The translations under genes were made by a program, and so were the position numbers. The notes beneath the pieces were generated by a model. The model did not search any database. It was not told the DNA's origin and worked only from the letters and a program-made list of their open reading frames with translations. This document shows, piece by piece, positions 10,801 through 24,289 of a stretch of 64,000 nucleotides of DNA. Numbering within the stretch: position 1 is the first letter of the stretch; each line of letters begins with the position of its first letter. This stretch comes from Sporisorium sorghi (Eukaryota > Basidiomycota > Ustilaginomycetes > Ustilaginales > Ustilaginaceae): NCBI GenBank assembly GCA_023212695.1, contig JALCCG010000053.1, forward strand, positions 1 to 64,000. The letters are read 5' to 3'.

Positions 10801-13800
10801 TAGGACGAGTGTCAAAGTTGCGGCTGGCCTTCTCGGTCTTGATGGCACCGAGCAGACGGACCAGGTTGGTCAGCATGAGACGATGAGCCAGCTCGGACTT
10901 GTCGTCGATGCCGTCAATCTCTCGGCCGTTCTCCGAGATGGCGGCGAAGGGCACGACAAAATCGAGATCGAGGTCGAGCGAGCCGTAGATGTACTTGACG
11001 AGGTTGTCGACATCCTGCTTGGAAGCCTGGTTGAAGGGCACCACCGTGAGCGTCGAGCCTCGCGAGCCCACCTCCTGGTAGATGCGCTGGTAGTATTCGA
11101 CCACGCTGCGGCTGTAGCTCGACGTGGTGATGACGACACGAGCACCACCGGCCAAGAGACCCTTGACCACTTCGACACCGATGGAAGCCTTGCCGACACC
11201 GGTGAGCAGCGCGTTGCGGCCCTTGAAGCTGACACCCTGCGTGGCCATCTCGCCGAGGATGTCGAGATAGACCGAGGTGAGCTTTCGGCTGAGCTGCCAC
11301 TGGCCCGCCACCTTTCTCTTGACGTGGAGGAAAGGAGTGCGGTCCTCGGCGGACGGAGCATCCGAGACCTGAGGACGCTGCGTGCTGGAGCTGGTACGGC
11401 GGCTGCGAGGAGCCTGGCGAGCAGGAGCACGAGCCTGGCGAGCGGGGCCGAGCGATCGCACCACTTCGCTGTACAAGCTCTTGATGGTGGCCTTGCTGAG
11501 CTTGCTGACGGACGGCTCGTTGCGGATGAGCGTCCAGAGCTTGGCGACGTTCTCCTGCGCCTTGTCGAGGTTGACCTGGCTGCCGGCGCCGAGCAGACGG
11601 CTACCGGCGGCCATCTCCTTGACGTAGGCCTCGAGCTTGCGAACACCGACACGCTTCACCTCGCTGTACGCTATGTTGCCGCGAGCATCGATCTCGGTGT
11701 GAGGAGCGGTGGGAGCGTGCACCTCCTTGTAGACGGCATCCTCAGCGCAAGCCTCTCGGCAGTTCTCGATGAGCTGCTGGCCGTACTCCTTGGCAAGTGC
11801 GTAGGTGGGACCCTGCGCAGCGTCGATCGAATCGATGTGGAACTGCATGTATCGCAGCAGGCTGGGATCGGCACGGTTCATGAGCGTGATGCAACGAGCC
11901 GTGATCTCGCGGTCGACGGTGGTGAGGCGGCCGTAGATGATGTCGTAGAGCAGCGTCATGGCATCCTGGCGAGCCCAGTTCCAGTACGAGCTGAAGTGTC
12001 GCACCTTCTTCTCGCTGAACTTGGGCATGATGCCGTTGGTGTACAGGTCGCCGTGCTCAGCAGCGATAGCGTCGAGCTGAGCCTGAGCAGCCTCGAGCTC
12101 AGCCTTGGTGCTCTCAGCGAGACGTCCGCTAGCACGGCCGTCCATGTTGAGGTAGCGCTCGAGCACCTGGATCTGGCGACGAACGTGCTCGTCCTGCTGA
12201 GCCTTGAGCTTGTCGAGCTCCTCGCTGCTGATGGCCACACCGCCAGAGCCTCCACCTCCGCTGCCAGCACTGGCCTGGCTGAGGCTGATGCCAGCCAGAG
12301 AGGCGTACGTCTGGGCGACCGAGTCGAGCCAAGCCTTGGCCTCTGCCTCCGAGCCGAGACGCTTGGCAGGCTCCATGGTGACGGCAACGAGCAGAGCACC
12401 GTCGGTGCGGCCAGCACCGAGACCCCAGGCCTTCTGCAGGTGCGACTTGACGGCCGACAAGTTGAAACCACCGGGCAGCTTACCACCGACGGTACGGGTG
12501 ATCAGGTTCGAAGTGGTCTTGCCGAGAGTGCCGCTGTAGCCGGCCTGCAGAGCACCACCGAGCTCCTCGAGCGGAAGCTCCTCACCTCGCTCGGGCAAGT
12601 TGCCGAACTCGGCCAAGAGATCCGAGACGAGCTCGTTGCTGAGCACCGACTTACCACCGACCGAGTCCTTGATCGACTTGGATAGAGGCACTTCGGAGAT
12701 GTTCTTCTTGAGCTTCTGAGCCAGAATGGCACGAACGGTGTCGACAGCCTTGAGGGGCTCATCGGGCACCTCGGCGGCAGCGGCACCGCCAGTGCCGGGA
12801 GCGGGCGCGGCAGCAACGGCAACGGGAGCAGCGGCGACAGGAGCAGCAGCAGCAGCCGGAGCCTCAGCGGCAGGGGCAGCCTCGGCCTCGCTCTCGTCAT
12901 CGGCGAAAGAGTAGTACAGCGACTCCTTGTCCTTGCTCGAGCAGTACATGACACGCTTGCGACCCTGGGCAAGGTCGACAGCCGAGTACTTGAGCGCCTG
13001 CGTTCGCTTGGCCATGCCGACGAGGGTAGGGCTGGGGCCGAACTCGACGAGTCTCTCAAAGTTGTAGTCGGTGAAGAAGATGTCCTGCGTCTCGATCCAG
13101 CGCACGGGCGAGGCGAACTGGTAGGCGAGCAGCTCCACCACCAGCGTCGCAGTGAGCCTCTGCACCCTGTCGGGCGACTCCCACTCGTCCTTCTCCCAGT
13201 TCTTGAGCACCTTGTCGAGACGAGGCGAGTCGGTCTGCGCAAAGATGAGCTCGGCGTACGATTTGGACAGCTCAAAGGGAGCAGCCACCAAGTTGGGGAT
13301 GTAGCGGCCCACGAGCAGCTGAGGTCGAATGGCATCGACGTTGATGCGCTTCGAGAGGTACGAGCGGAAGGGCGCCACACCACCGGTGAGGTAGCGCGAG
13401 TGGAAGGGCACGTCGATACCAGGAAGTGGGATGGTGGCGAATCCACGCTTGAGCTCGATGCGGCCCTTCTTCTCCTCCTCGAGAGCAGCAGAAAGCACTT
13501 CGCGCACAATCTCGGCGAGCTTGTCGCGCACCTCTTCGATGGGCATGATCTCGTTGAGCTTCTTGAGGTCGATCTTCTGGATCTTGATGAAGTTGAGAAC
13601 GTTGCCGAGCGTGGTGAGCGCGACGAGGTCACCAGCCGTGACATACTGCTGACCGGCAACGTTGTGGTTGACGATCTGCAGCAGACGACCCGACTCCTTG
13701 CAGATCGAGTCGACAATCTCGGCGAGAGCCTGACCAGCGAAAGTCGGGTTACCCTCACCAACGATGCGAAGCGGGTTGCACGCCATCATGGCGTAGTTGG

Positions 13801-16800
13801 AAGCACCCGTGACCGGGTCGCGCTGCACGCAGTTCTGCATCGAGAGACCACGGTAGAAGACGACGTCGCAGAGCGACTTGACCTCAAGCACGCTGGCAAC
13901 CGCTGCGAGCGAAGCGTACTCACCGAGCGAGTGACCGGCAAAGGCGGCGTCGGGAGTGATGAGGCCTCGCTGCTTCATGTCGCGGAAGGCGCTGAGCTCG
14001 ACGAGCACGAGCGCAATCTGAGCGAACTGCGTGGCAAAGAGCAGACCCTTGGGCGACTGGAACGTGTAGCTCTGGCTCGAGGCGCTGATCTCGGGGAATA
14101 GCGGCAGCGTGACCGTGTTGCCATCAGCATCGGTCGACTCGTACGTCATCGACATGTATCGCTCGCGGATCGTGTGGCCACGCACACCACCAAAGTGGAT
14201 AGTCTTGGTGAGCGGGTTCTGGTTGATGATCTCGAGGATGCTGAAGCCCATCGTGCTGCGCAGGTGTCCATCGGCCTCGTCCCAGAGCGCCTTGGCGGTG
14301 GGACTCGAGTTGTACAGGTCCATGCCCATGCCCTGCTCCTGCGAGCCCTGGCCGGTGAAGACGTAGACGGTGGCAGGCTGCTTGACCTCGGCCTGGCCGT
14401 CGATCACCTTTTCGCCGTTCTGGTTGAAGGTCTCGACCTTGATGACCTTGTTGCCATCGCGCATGGCAATGTGGCGCAGCTTGACGGTAAGCTCGTCGCC
14501 AGGCAGCACCATGCCGACAAAGTTGGCCTCGAACGACAGGCAGCGGTCAGGGTAGCCCTCGGCAGCAACGACCTCGACAAACTTGCGCGAAGCAGCGCTC
14601 GAGAAGAGGCCGTGGGTGATGGTGCCAGGGAGCGAGGCGAACGACGAGAAGTAAGGGTTGATGTGGATGGGGTTGAAGTCGCCCGACACGTTCGAGTAAG
14701 GCTCGTTGGTCGCAGGAGCCACAAACGTGGTGGGGACGTCGGACGCGCCAATGGTGTAGCCGGTCTCGAGAGGAACCACACCGCCGGTGGAAGCACCGCC
14801 GTTACGCTTGATGTACTCGACGACAGGGTTGCCGTAGCTGATCGCATCGGCAGTGTACTCAATCTCGCCCACCTTGATGAGGTCGTCCTTGTAGTCGCGG
14901 ACGTAGGCACCACCGGTGACGTCGACATCCGAGTACGAGGTGCTGTCCTTGTACCTGAGCAAGTTCTGGATCTTGAAGTGGAGCACCGTGCCGGGAGCCA
15001 GAGGCACGGGAGCGACCCAGTCGAACCACTCCTTGGCGAGCAGGACGGTGGCGTCGGCCTTGGTCTTGATCTCGAGCGTGAACTCGTTCTGCGAGGTCTC
15101 GAAGCACGTGTTGAAGTCAGTGAAGCGGCCTCGGAAGAAGAAGCTCGAGACGACCGAGATGACGGGCACCAGCTCGCCGTTGGCATCCTTGCGCAGCACC
15201 GTCCCGGTGACGCTGACCGACTTGCCCGTGTCCGAGATCTTGATGCTGCTGGCGTGAGCAGTGGCGGTGCAAACGTCGCCGGCGCGCAGAGGGCGAGCAT
15301 CGTCAATCACCTTGAACGAGTTGCTCAAGTGGACCAGGCTGAGCAGGTCGGCATCGCAGCTGGCCATGAGCGCCTGCATGATGGCCTCCCAGCCGGCAAC
15401 AATGGCAAAGTCCATGGGAGCCTGGCCCTTGGTGAAGACCTCGCCGCGGTTCTCGACGATGCGGCAGAAGTTGCGGATGGCAGCCTCGTCGAGCGACTTG
15501 ACGGGGCTCTTGAACTCCTTGGCCGCGGCGAGCTGAGCAGCAGCAGGCATGTCGGCGTGGAACCAGAGCTGCCAGTAGAACTGCTTGATGCGGTCGTTGC
15601 GTCCGTCCATGATCTCGTGGATCGAAGCAAAGGGCTGGTCGGGACGGTAGGTGAAGTAGAAGTGGAGAGGAACGGCCTCGCCGAGACGCTCTTCGAAAAG
15701 GGTCACCTGGATCTTGGCCGAGTCGGACGACTTGGTGATCTCGAGCGCCTTGAAGGCGTCGTCGTGGCGGCCGTACGAACGGGCCGCACCGAACAGGGTG
15801 AGGCTGACGGGCTCGCCGTGGGCGTCGTACGCGATCTTGGCCGTCTGGTGCTTACGAGGCGCGAGCATGCGCAGCATCGGGTTGTCCGCGTAGTTCTTGC
15901 CCTGGACGACGCTGACGTTACGCAGCAGAGCACGCAGCCAGCTGGTGCGCTGGGTGGCGAGCAGCTCGAGCCACTCCTTGGTGTCAGGCACCTGTCTGCC
16001 GAGCTTGAACGTCTTGACGTTGCCGTCGACCGAGGCTTCAACGCCAGATCGAGCGCAGAAGTCGGCCTCGTCGAGGGCGAGCGCGTCACTTGAAACATAA
16101 TCAGCAACGGGCACCTTGGACTCGTCGTTGTTGTAGTACTTGGCCAACACCTTGGCGACGAGCTCCTTCTCGATCTCGCCAAGCATCTCACCAGCAGGCA
16201 CGTTGGCCTTGGTGCAGTGCTGGACGGCGACAGAGCCCTGCAGGATGATGACCTTCTGAGCATCCTGGCCAACGACAGCGTCGAGATCCTCGGACTGCCA
16301 CAGCGAGTCCTTCTTGAAGAGAGTCTGGAAGTTGTCGCCGAGCTCAGGGATGAAGGGCACGGGCTTCTGGCCACGACGCTGGCAGATGGTGAGGAAGTAG
16401 CCGACATCCTCGGCAGCCAGTCGGATCTCTTTGGCGCCCGTGTACTCGGCGAAGAAGGCATCGACAAACTTGGAGGGCTCCTTGTCGAGGATCGAGTAGC
16501 TCTGCAGCAGCGACTCCTTCTTGCCGGCGGTCTCGATGCCGGCGAAGCGCTCCTCAACACGTCGGCACCAGTCACCGAACAGCTTCTTGAGCGAAGGGTC
16601 GATCCAGCGGCTCTGGTGGCTGACGAACAGGAGCTCGAGCATGCGACGCGTCACCTCCTCGTACGTCATGTCGGCCACATTCATGAGCGTGGTGCCGTCA
16701 AGCTTGGCAGCGAACCAGGGCTTCTGGAAGTCCTTGTTGAGACGCTCGATGAGCCAGCTCTTCTTCTCCGAGAGCCAGACGCGCTGCTTCTCGCGAGGAA

Positions 16801-19800
16801 GAGAGAAGAGCTGGTCGTCGAGCTGACGCCACAGGGCAGCGGCGCGGTTGTGAACGTAGCTGATGCTCTCGCCAAGCTCCGAGTTGCACGTGATGGTGCC
16901 ACCGGCACCCTTGCCGTAGGTGTCCTGCCATTTGTCGTCACCGCAGCCAGGCGTGTCGACGAGCAGCTGCTTGACGGCGTCGGCAGTGGCGGCCTCCTTG
17001 GCGACGAGCATCCACGAGGCGAAGAGGAACGCCGAGAAGGGCATGGGAGCGTAGCCGAGCTTGACCGACCACTCACCCGTGAGGTAGGGCCAGACACCCT
17101 CAGCGTCACCGAAGCCGGAACCACCGACGAGGATGAGGTTCTTCTGCTTGCGCAGGCTGGCGTACGTCTGGAGGATGGGCTGGTGGAAGTCCTCGGTCGA
17201 GTGGTGGCCACCAGCTCGGCCACCGGTCCACTGGCAGATGATCTTAAAGTCCGGGTTGGCAGCGGCGATAGCAGCAACGGCGCGCAGACCATCGGCGGTA
17301 CCGGGCTTGAAGCCGACGTACTCGATGCCGGCAGCCTTGAGACCATCGATGATCTCCTTGGCCTTTTCGGTCGAAGGGATACCGGCAGCGACGGTAAAAC
17401 CCTTGCAGGGGAAGCCTTCGCGTCGCATCTGGCCCCAGAGCGGGTACTGCCAGCCGAAACGTCGCTGATCAATGAAGAGACCGTTGAGCTCCAGACCGTT
17501 ACCGGGCTCGAGCTGGGCGAGGATCTCGTTGACACGCTTGCGCAGGCCAGCCTCGCTGTGAAGACCGCCACCGGCGAGCTCGATCAAGTAGCCAGCGTTG
17601 AGCACAGCAGCGTTGATGTTGGCGCTCACGGTGGTCGGAGTCATACCGCCGACCATGAGAATGCCGCGGCCCGTGGTGCGCGAGAAGGGCGTGTCGATCT
17701 TGATGCCGTTCTTGGTCTTGACGAGGCGCGGCGACCAGACATCCTCCCATCGCTCCTCAAACTTGACCGTGGTGGCGCTGTACAGCTCGGTGCTGCGAGC
17801 GTGGGTGCCGCTGGGGACGACGATCCTCACGCCACGGCCCTCGAGGATGCGGGCCGAGAGGCCAACGATACCCGAGAGACCGCCCGTGCCAAAGTCGACA
17901 AGGTGCGTGGCGGTCTTGGGCAGATCCGAAGCCTTGGACCAGTGGATGTGCTTGACAAAGATCTGGTCGGCGATGCTCTTGAGGATGTCCTCGGAGCGGT
18001 AGCTGGCAATGTCCGAGCCGTCCTCGGTGTTCTTGACGGCGACCTTGAGCTCGGCAGCGTCCCAGACCGTGGTGCGGCCGGCGTAGTCCTCCTGAAGCAT
18101 CTTTTCCGTGGCACCGGTGAGGTAGCTCGAGTGGTAGGGCACACCTACGGGCAAAAAGTTCATGCGGAAGACGGCCTTGCGCTTGCTGAAGGGGATCTTG
18201 CCCTGGTCAGCGCCCGTGTCGGCGCGAATGGCGCGGAGGCTGCCGACGAGACCGACGAGCGCCTTGGGGAAGCCAGTGACGATGAAGCTGCGAGGACCGT
18301 TGAAGAGCGAGATCGAGACGGCGTGCGACTCGGCGAGGTGCGAGTTGGTCTTCTGGATGTGCTTCTCGAGGATGGCCTGCTCGAGGCCCGTGACGGCAAG
18401 CATGGGCGTGGGCTCGCCTTCGCCACCCTCGACGGTGTCCTTGACGAGCGCCGGGTCGATGGCGAGGGTGGGGAAGAACTCCTGACCGCGCTTACCGATG
18501 TGGAAGAGGAGCTCGAGAGCCTTTGCGACATTGGCGTAGAGCGACTCGAGGCTGTCGGACGCCGAGAGCACGACGGCCGAGATGACGCCTTGCGAGTGAC
18601 CGGTGGCGCTCTTGATCTGCGAACGGAACTCGGCAGGGGTGAGGCCGGAAGCGCGGATGCTAACGAGGAACTGGGTGATCTGCGTCAGTCCAATGAGGGG
18701 CAAGCTGAGCGGCACGCTGGCGAGGTACGGGACGGTCGGCTCGGGAGCAGCGCCCGTCAACCAGCCGAGCACGTTGAGGCCGTGCGTGTAGTAGCTGGCG
18801 AATCCTTGCTTGACGGCATCCTGGACGAGCTTGTCGAGCACGGGCTGGGTCGACTCGAGCAGAGGCTGAACGAGCGGTCGGTAAGCGTCAAAGAGGGTCT
18901 GCAGTTCCTTGAAGTAGGCCTGTGGATTGTAGCAAAAGGAAGAGAGTGGCAGTCAGCCATCTGTGCTGCGTATCATAGAGTCACAATATCGAGAATGAAT
19001 CCATCGCGCTGCCTTATTCTTTCCTCCCCCACCTCCACGGCAGCAGCCCAATCTTTGGCGAGACGGAAGAAACAGCGAGACAGAGCTGCTGCAGGGTCGC
19101 GCGTCTTTTCTCTGGCTTGCCGAGGTGATGCTTCAAATCCACTTTTTTTGTGGCAGCAGAAGCGCAGTGCGGACTGACCTCGGATATCGCGCATCTCCCT
19201 TGTCTGTGCCAAAATCATTTTGCCGATGAGACTCCGACTTCCAAAATTTTGGGTAAAATTTCGGTGACGAGAGTGAGAGCCAACTCGGCAATCATCATCC
19301 CTCGTCCATGTGCTGCTGCCTCTGCTGCTGCCGAGCATGTCGCTTTTCTTTTGCTCGTCATTTTTGCCCCTCCACGCGATGCTGACGAGAATTTGGAAAG
19401 GAACGGAAACTTACCTCGTTGTTGCCCTGACCGCCAAAGACAGCGTGCACCTCGGCCTTGTTCTGGGCCGAGAGCGAAAAGAGCTTGGGAGTGACGAGCG
19501 AAGGCTTGGCCTTGTCGGACGACTCGAGCTGGACGTAGGCCTCGAAGTAGCTGCGCAGGACGGGCGTGCGGAGGTCAGAGTCGATGGCAGCCACCAGATC
19601 GTGGACGCTGCCGTGCTGGGCGAGGAACTCGTCGTTGAAGTGCGTCCAGGCGTGCTGGAGGAGGTTGAGCTCATGGCTCGATGACGACGACGAGGTTGCC
19701 TTGAGCGAGACGCGCGAGGCGAGGAAGCCGAGGAACTTGGCAGCCAGGCTGACCTTGGCCTCGCTAGCGGCCTTGTCGGCGGCACCGGCCTGGTCTTGCT

Positions 19801-20056
19801 CGTCTTGAACCTCGAGGATGTCGGTGGCCTCGGGCGAAGCGGCGAGCGAGCGCTGGAACTCTTCGCGAAGCACGTCCGCGACGATCCAGGCGTCGAAAGG
19901 CTGCGCGGGAACGGGGATTTGCACCTCGACGCCAGTGGTGGAGGCGACGGTCAAGGCGCGGAGGATGGTGCCGTTGCCATTGCCACTGCTCTGGTTGCTC
20001 GTCGTCGAGAATTCGACGTAGCTGTCGTCCGAAGGAGTGTTCTTGATGCCCGACAT
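7859..20056 (-). CDS. FAS: Single-chain type I fatty acid synthase (fused beta+alpha)
   Basis: CDS on the minus strand joins 20056-19415 and 18919-7859: 214 + 3,686 = 3,900 residues. The 495-nt intron has GTAAGT and a CCACAG acceptor, phase 0, and rejoins GGQGNNE to AYFKEL. It makes long-chain acyl-CoA in the cytosol from acetyl- and malonyl-CoA. Domains in order, approximate: acetyltransferase GHSQG (Ser about 323); FMN enoyl reductase GGMTPTT (about 631); hot-dog dehydratase GDFNPIHINP (about 1625); malonyl/palmitoyl transferase GHSLGEYAS (about 1876); acyl carrier VGGKS with the phosphopantetheine Ser about 2305; ketoreductase with YGESK (Tyr-x3-Lys); ketosynthase VGACATAL (Cys about 3405) with later HAKGGAA; phosphopantetheine transferase VAGVGIDCEKIS near the C-terminus (about 3783). 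All expected catalytic motifs are present. Yeast keeps the two halves as separate FAS1 and FAS2 genes. This looks like the housekeeping enzyme, as no biosynthetic cluster genes flank it. Confidence 0.97.
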
Positions 20057-20688
20057 GGTGTTTTCGAGTCGTTGCAAAGGAGAAGATTGTCGAGATGAGA
20101 AAAGGGCTCAAAGTCGGAAGCGCGTAGCAGAAGCAAGCTGGTCGTCAAACAGCAGGCGATCTGTGAGTCTTCGAAGATGGAGCAAAGTGAAAGAGGGAGA
20201 GTCGGTCTCGTAGTCGTCGAGAGAGCGAGTTATGTGTATCGAATGCAAAGATTTCGATGTGATGCTGAAGAGGTGATGTGGAAAAAGTCGAAGCTTGAGA
20301 TCCCAGTCGTCAGGTGGAAAGCAGCAAGCAAGCAGATGGTGGTGGTGGGGAGGAAAGAAAAGCCAAACCCGTCGTCACTCGGTTTCAGCAAGGATAGAAG
20401 CGTGTACAAGACCGTGTGCGAATGTGTCTTGTGATCGAAGAAGGATGGTTGTGGGATGGGAAAGGGTGATGATGATGGTGGGATGGCAAGACCAGCAAGA
20501 TGGACGAGCCGATAGACAATGTTGCCAGAAGACGAGAGAGCAGCGAGCGAGTGAGCGAGCGAAGCGGAAGACTGAGCCACGAGAAGGATTTGATGAGCCG
20601 AGAGGAGAGCTTCCTTCGACAGACTGACTGACTGACTTGGCCAAGATAGACAGGCCAACACCGAGCTCCAGCCGCAGGCAACAGAGAC

Positions 20689-20709
20689 AAAAAAAAAAAA
20701 AAAAAAAAA
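20689..20709. repeat. Poly(A) tract upstream of the fatty acid synthase
   Basis: 21 A followed by AAAG repeats; read on the synthase strand it is a poly(T) tract about 640 nt upstream of its ATG. Confidence 0.85.
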
Positions 20710-20814
20710 GAAAGAAAGAAAGACTGAGCGCGACCCCCCAACATTGAAGACAAGACAACGCACAGTCCCCCACCGCGACTACACTTCACACCCACACAAA
20801 AAATGGCGAAAAAA

Positions 20815-20877
20815 AAATTGGATTCCAACACCAAAAAATTAAAATAAAATTAAAATAAAATAAAAATAAAAATTTAA
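20815..20877. repeat. A/T-only low-complexity island
   Basis: About 60 bases nearly free of G and C, built of imperfect TAAAAT/AAAATAAA units, inside a GC-rich genome. Confidence 0.8.
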
Positions 20878-21258
20878 ACGAGGTGATTTTAGGGTCCATC
20901 TTCGACCTGGCACCCAAGCGACGATGTCGACATGTCTGCCGTTGATAGCCTCAGCGTGGCGACGACCTTTCAAGGCTGATGTTGATATCAGGTGGTGCTG
21001 CTCTGTGAAGTTCGACGGCAGATTCGGAGAAGTCGGAACAGCAATGAAGGGCACAAATGCATCAAAGGGGTCTCTGCTTCGGGATGGTGGGGGTTGCATT
21101 GCATCGTCTTGTCAACCTCTCGAAACGACCCTTTGAGCTGAGATTGTTCATCCGGTACCATCGCCGCTGCATTGCGGACACCTGATGATAGCCAGTTTGA
21201 GAAAACAGCGCATCCGGGGAAACGGAGCTGGAAGCCTGAGCCATGGGCGGCTGCTTTC

Positions 21259-21282
21259 CGCTCGCTCGCTCGCTCGCTCGCT
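21259..21282. repeat. (CGCT)n tandem repeat
   Basis: About six copies of a CGCT/CTCG tetranucleotide in the intergenic region. Confidence 0.85.
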
Positions 21283-22921
21283 TTCGTTATCAGTGCTTAG
21301 AGGGTGATGCTTCTTATCCAGCACAGGCCAGTCTCGCTGCCATCGTGTGTTGCGCGCCACAAACTCTCTTCTCATCGTCCAAGACATTTTGGCGGTGGTA
21401 TCTCGACGTTACGATCGGAAGCTGTCGAGAACAAGACGCTGACTTGGCGTAAAACCTTGTGTGCGCACAGTCCATCTTTCTGGCGGTATCGATGGCACTC
21501 AAAATCCACCTTTACGCCTCCACCCCCACCCAAAAGCGGACTGCGGCCCATGATGACCCTCTTTGACAGTCGGCGCTGTGCATTGGTGAAGATTGTTGCC
21601 GCTTTCGGTTGTGGTGCTGACAGGGACAGTTTGCTTCAAGGTCAACTCAGATCCAGCACTGGCTGCTAGAAAGAGCGACTTCGTAGACTCGGAAAGCGAA
21701 AGCAGCCTGGTCCGAGGTCGCCGATGTGGGCCAAGAAAAGAGAACAGAGAAATGCAGCTGTCAGCTGGATGTCCGTAATTGACCGACGTTGATCGGTTGG
21801 CAAAGCCGCTGTTGCATCATCTTTCTTGCTCGCAACCTTCACTGCATCAAGCCAGGACACCTTCCGGTTGTGATCATACCCGCTTCCTGTTCAACCTGCC
21901 CTACCTCGAGGATGCCCCTCTCAACCGCGAAGACGGCCACTTCTTCGACACTTCAGGGTCCAACAACGAATCCACTCGAATTCCGTTAAGCGAAGCAGCA
22001 CAACTTTTTTTTAGACTTCTTTTTTCTTTGGCCCTCTCAACAGCAGTGCGAGAGAGAGATCGGCTTTATCGCCCGTTGTGGACAATGTTGAGACCCTTTT
22101 TTTATTTTTATTTTTCCAATTTCTCAAGCCACTTGCCCCAACGGTCAGCTCTTCCCAAAAATCTTTGGACGCTGTTCCTGTCTCGCTCTCGCCGTCAAAG
22201 CCAAGCGACACCAAAAAAAAAACCCAAAAAGCCAGAGATCGCTAGCGAGGCGTCCCTTCTCGATGCGTAGACGTGGACGAAATGCGTGCATATCAGCGAA
22301 ATGTTGCCTGCCTTTTCCATCGATATCGGGTCGGCTTGAGTCAGTCGAGGCTCTTCCCTTCTTTGCTGCATTGGCACACGTGGCTGCTCTTCTCTCCCTC
22401 TCCAGCTCAGCCCGCTATCGGCGATGCAAAACCAGTCGCTCCCCGATCGAAATTCGCTAGTAGTTTGTTAGACTTCTTTCCGTGACAGAGCTCAAAAAAA
22501 AACTTTTCGGAAGATGTTAAGCTCCGCGGCTTTCGCTAAGAGGCGAGCTGTGGAACGAGGGTTGGCGACAGAGTCGGAGCCGGCTTTTCTCTCTTTGGCT
22601 CAGGAAGAAATGCCACGGAAAACCACTTCACACGTTGAAAAGGACCCGACACTTTTTCTTTGTCCTTGCCGGAAAGCAAGAAGAAATGCACACACACGGA
22701 AACATCACAAAGGGATGCGTTTGGTTGACTCCGCCGCCTTTTGCTTCTCTTCATCCACCTTCTCCTCACACTGAACCACGAATTGGCAGGCAAGGCAAGC
22801 ATTCGGCTCGAAGCTTTTACGTTGCTCTCGAACAAGGTTTCGACATTCGCAGCAAAGGAGAATTCGGCTTGGGTAACGTCTTCTTCAGCGACAAGATCTT
22901 CCTCTACGTCGCTCTTGCAAC

Positions 22922-24245
22922 ATGCAGGCCTCAGGCGCATTGAGAGCTGCTGCACAGAGCAGTCGTGCTCGAGCATCAAGAGGTGGAGTCCACAATGCCG
23001 CCATGGCATCACGGTCGTCGTGGTCCTCTAATGGGTTGGCAACCATCCAACCTTCGACACGCATCCCACAGAACTCGGCCACCACGGCGTTGAGACGGCA
23101 GCAGTACCTCTTCGGCGCAGTGCGTCTATTGCATCAGTCGCATACACTGCTGAAAGCGCAGCAGTCGACATCAAATCCACCGCCATCGACATCGAAATCA
23201 CAAACCACATCTTCTGAAAAGCCACCGCAGACGCAGGAGCTGGCGACGAAGGACACCGCTTCAACCGATATCACCGCCGAAGCGAAACCCAACAAGACGC
23301 TCGCGGAGCGGGCCAAGGAGCTGTGGGCGACGGCCAAGTACCTGTTCAAGTTCTACTTCAACGGTGTCAAGCAGATCTGGGCGAACCGGACTCTAGTCAA
23401 ATCCGTACAGGCGCGCGTGGCCTCCGGTGGGGCGGCGCTGACGCGCGAGGAGTCGCAGTTGATACGCACGCACGAGGCGGACATGCGCAAGCTTCCGCTG
23501 TTTCTTTTTATATTGCTGATCCTGGAGGAGGCGCTGCCGCTGGTGGTGATCTGGGCGCCGTCGCTGCTGCCGTCGACGTGTATTTTGCCGAACCAGCTGA
23601 TCAAGATTCGCATGGGCGACGAGGTCAAGCGCGCCGAGGCGTACCAGCAGCTGCGGGCGGCGGAGAGCGTCGGCCGGCTGCTGCCCGTGGTCGAGGAGAC
23701 GAAGAGCGGCGCGCGGCTGACTCGGGCACATAGCGATGTCGAGGCGGGCGATGTGCTGAAGGCGCTCTCGTCTGAAGAGCTCGGCAAGCTGGCGAAGGTG
23801 TTCTCGCTGTCCACGTGGGGTGGGTCGGCGATGGTGCGGCGCCGGCTCGATGCGCACCTCGCCTACGTGCGGCAAGATGACCAGCTCATGTGCGCCGACG
23901 GCAGCCTCGGCGCCATCCCGCAGCACGTCGATGCCCTCGCCAAAGCGTGCGGAGAGCGCGGCCTGCGCTGCAGCGGCATCGAGCACCGCGAGATGTTCGA
24001 ATCGCTCCGCACGTGGTTGCGCCTGACCACGCGCAATCCGGACACGCGCGGCCTGTCGAACCCCTCGGCGGCACTGCTGGCGCTGCAGCTGTACAACCCG
24101 GCGTCGCTGCACGAGGTCAAGAGCGAGCTCGAGGCGGAAAGCGCGCGCGGGTTGATCGATAAGACCAAGGACGTGCTGCGCGAGGTGGTCGAGGAGGAGA
24201 AAAAGGTGCTCGACAGAGACGAAAAGTCCAAGTTGGAATCGCAAC

Positions 24246-24289
<44 letters not shown>

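Larger units (their letters stand above)
20057..22921. other. Divergent intergenic region, 2.9 kb
   Basis: Between the fatty acid synthase start (minus) and the LETM1-domain gene (plus), so it carries two promoters. It holds a 21-A run (20689-20709), an extremely A/T-rich island (20815-20877), a CGCT tandem repeat (21259-21282) and many short A or T runs. ORFs up to about 160 codons occur but translate to low-complexity sequence with Lys runs from poly(A), and I see no family. Unusually large for this gene-dense window; a non-coding RNA or long 5' leader could sit here, but nothing in the sequence shows it. Confidence 0.5.

Noticed and set aside
8621..12685. 1,354-codon ORF antisense to the fatty acid synthase (with others at 14174-16093 and 16217-19177)
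   Set aside because: These lie wholly within the coding strand shadow of FAS. Strong C/G third-position bias in the real gene suppresses stop codons on the opposite strand; the translations have no domain and are repetitive in Arg, Val, Leu and Asp.
21779..22270. 163-codon ORF in the FAS-LETM1 spacer
   Set aside because: Composition is driven by T- and A-runs (Phe and Lys stretches); no recognisable motif and weak start context.
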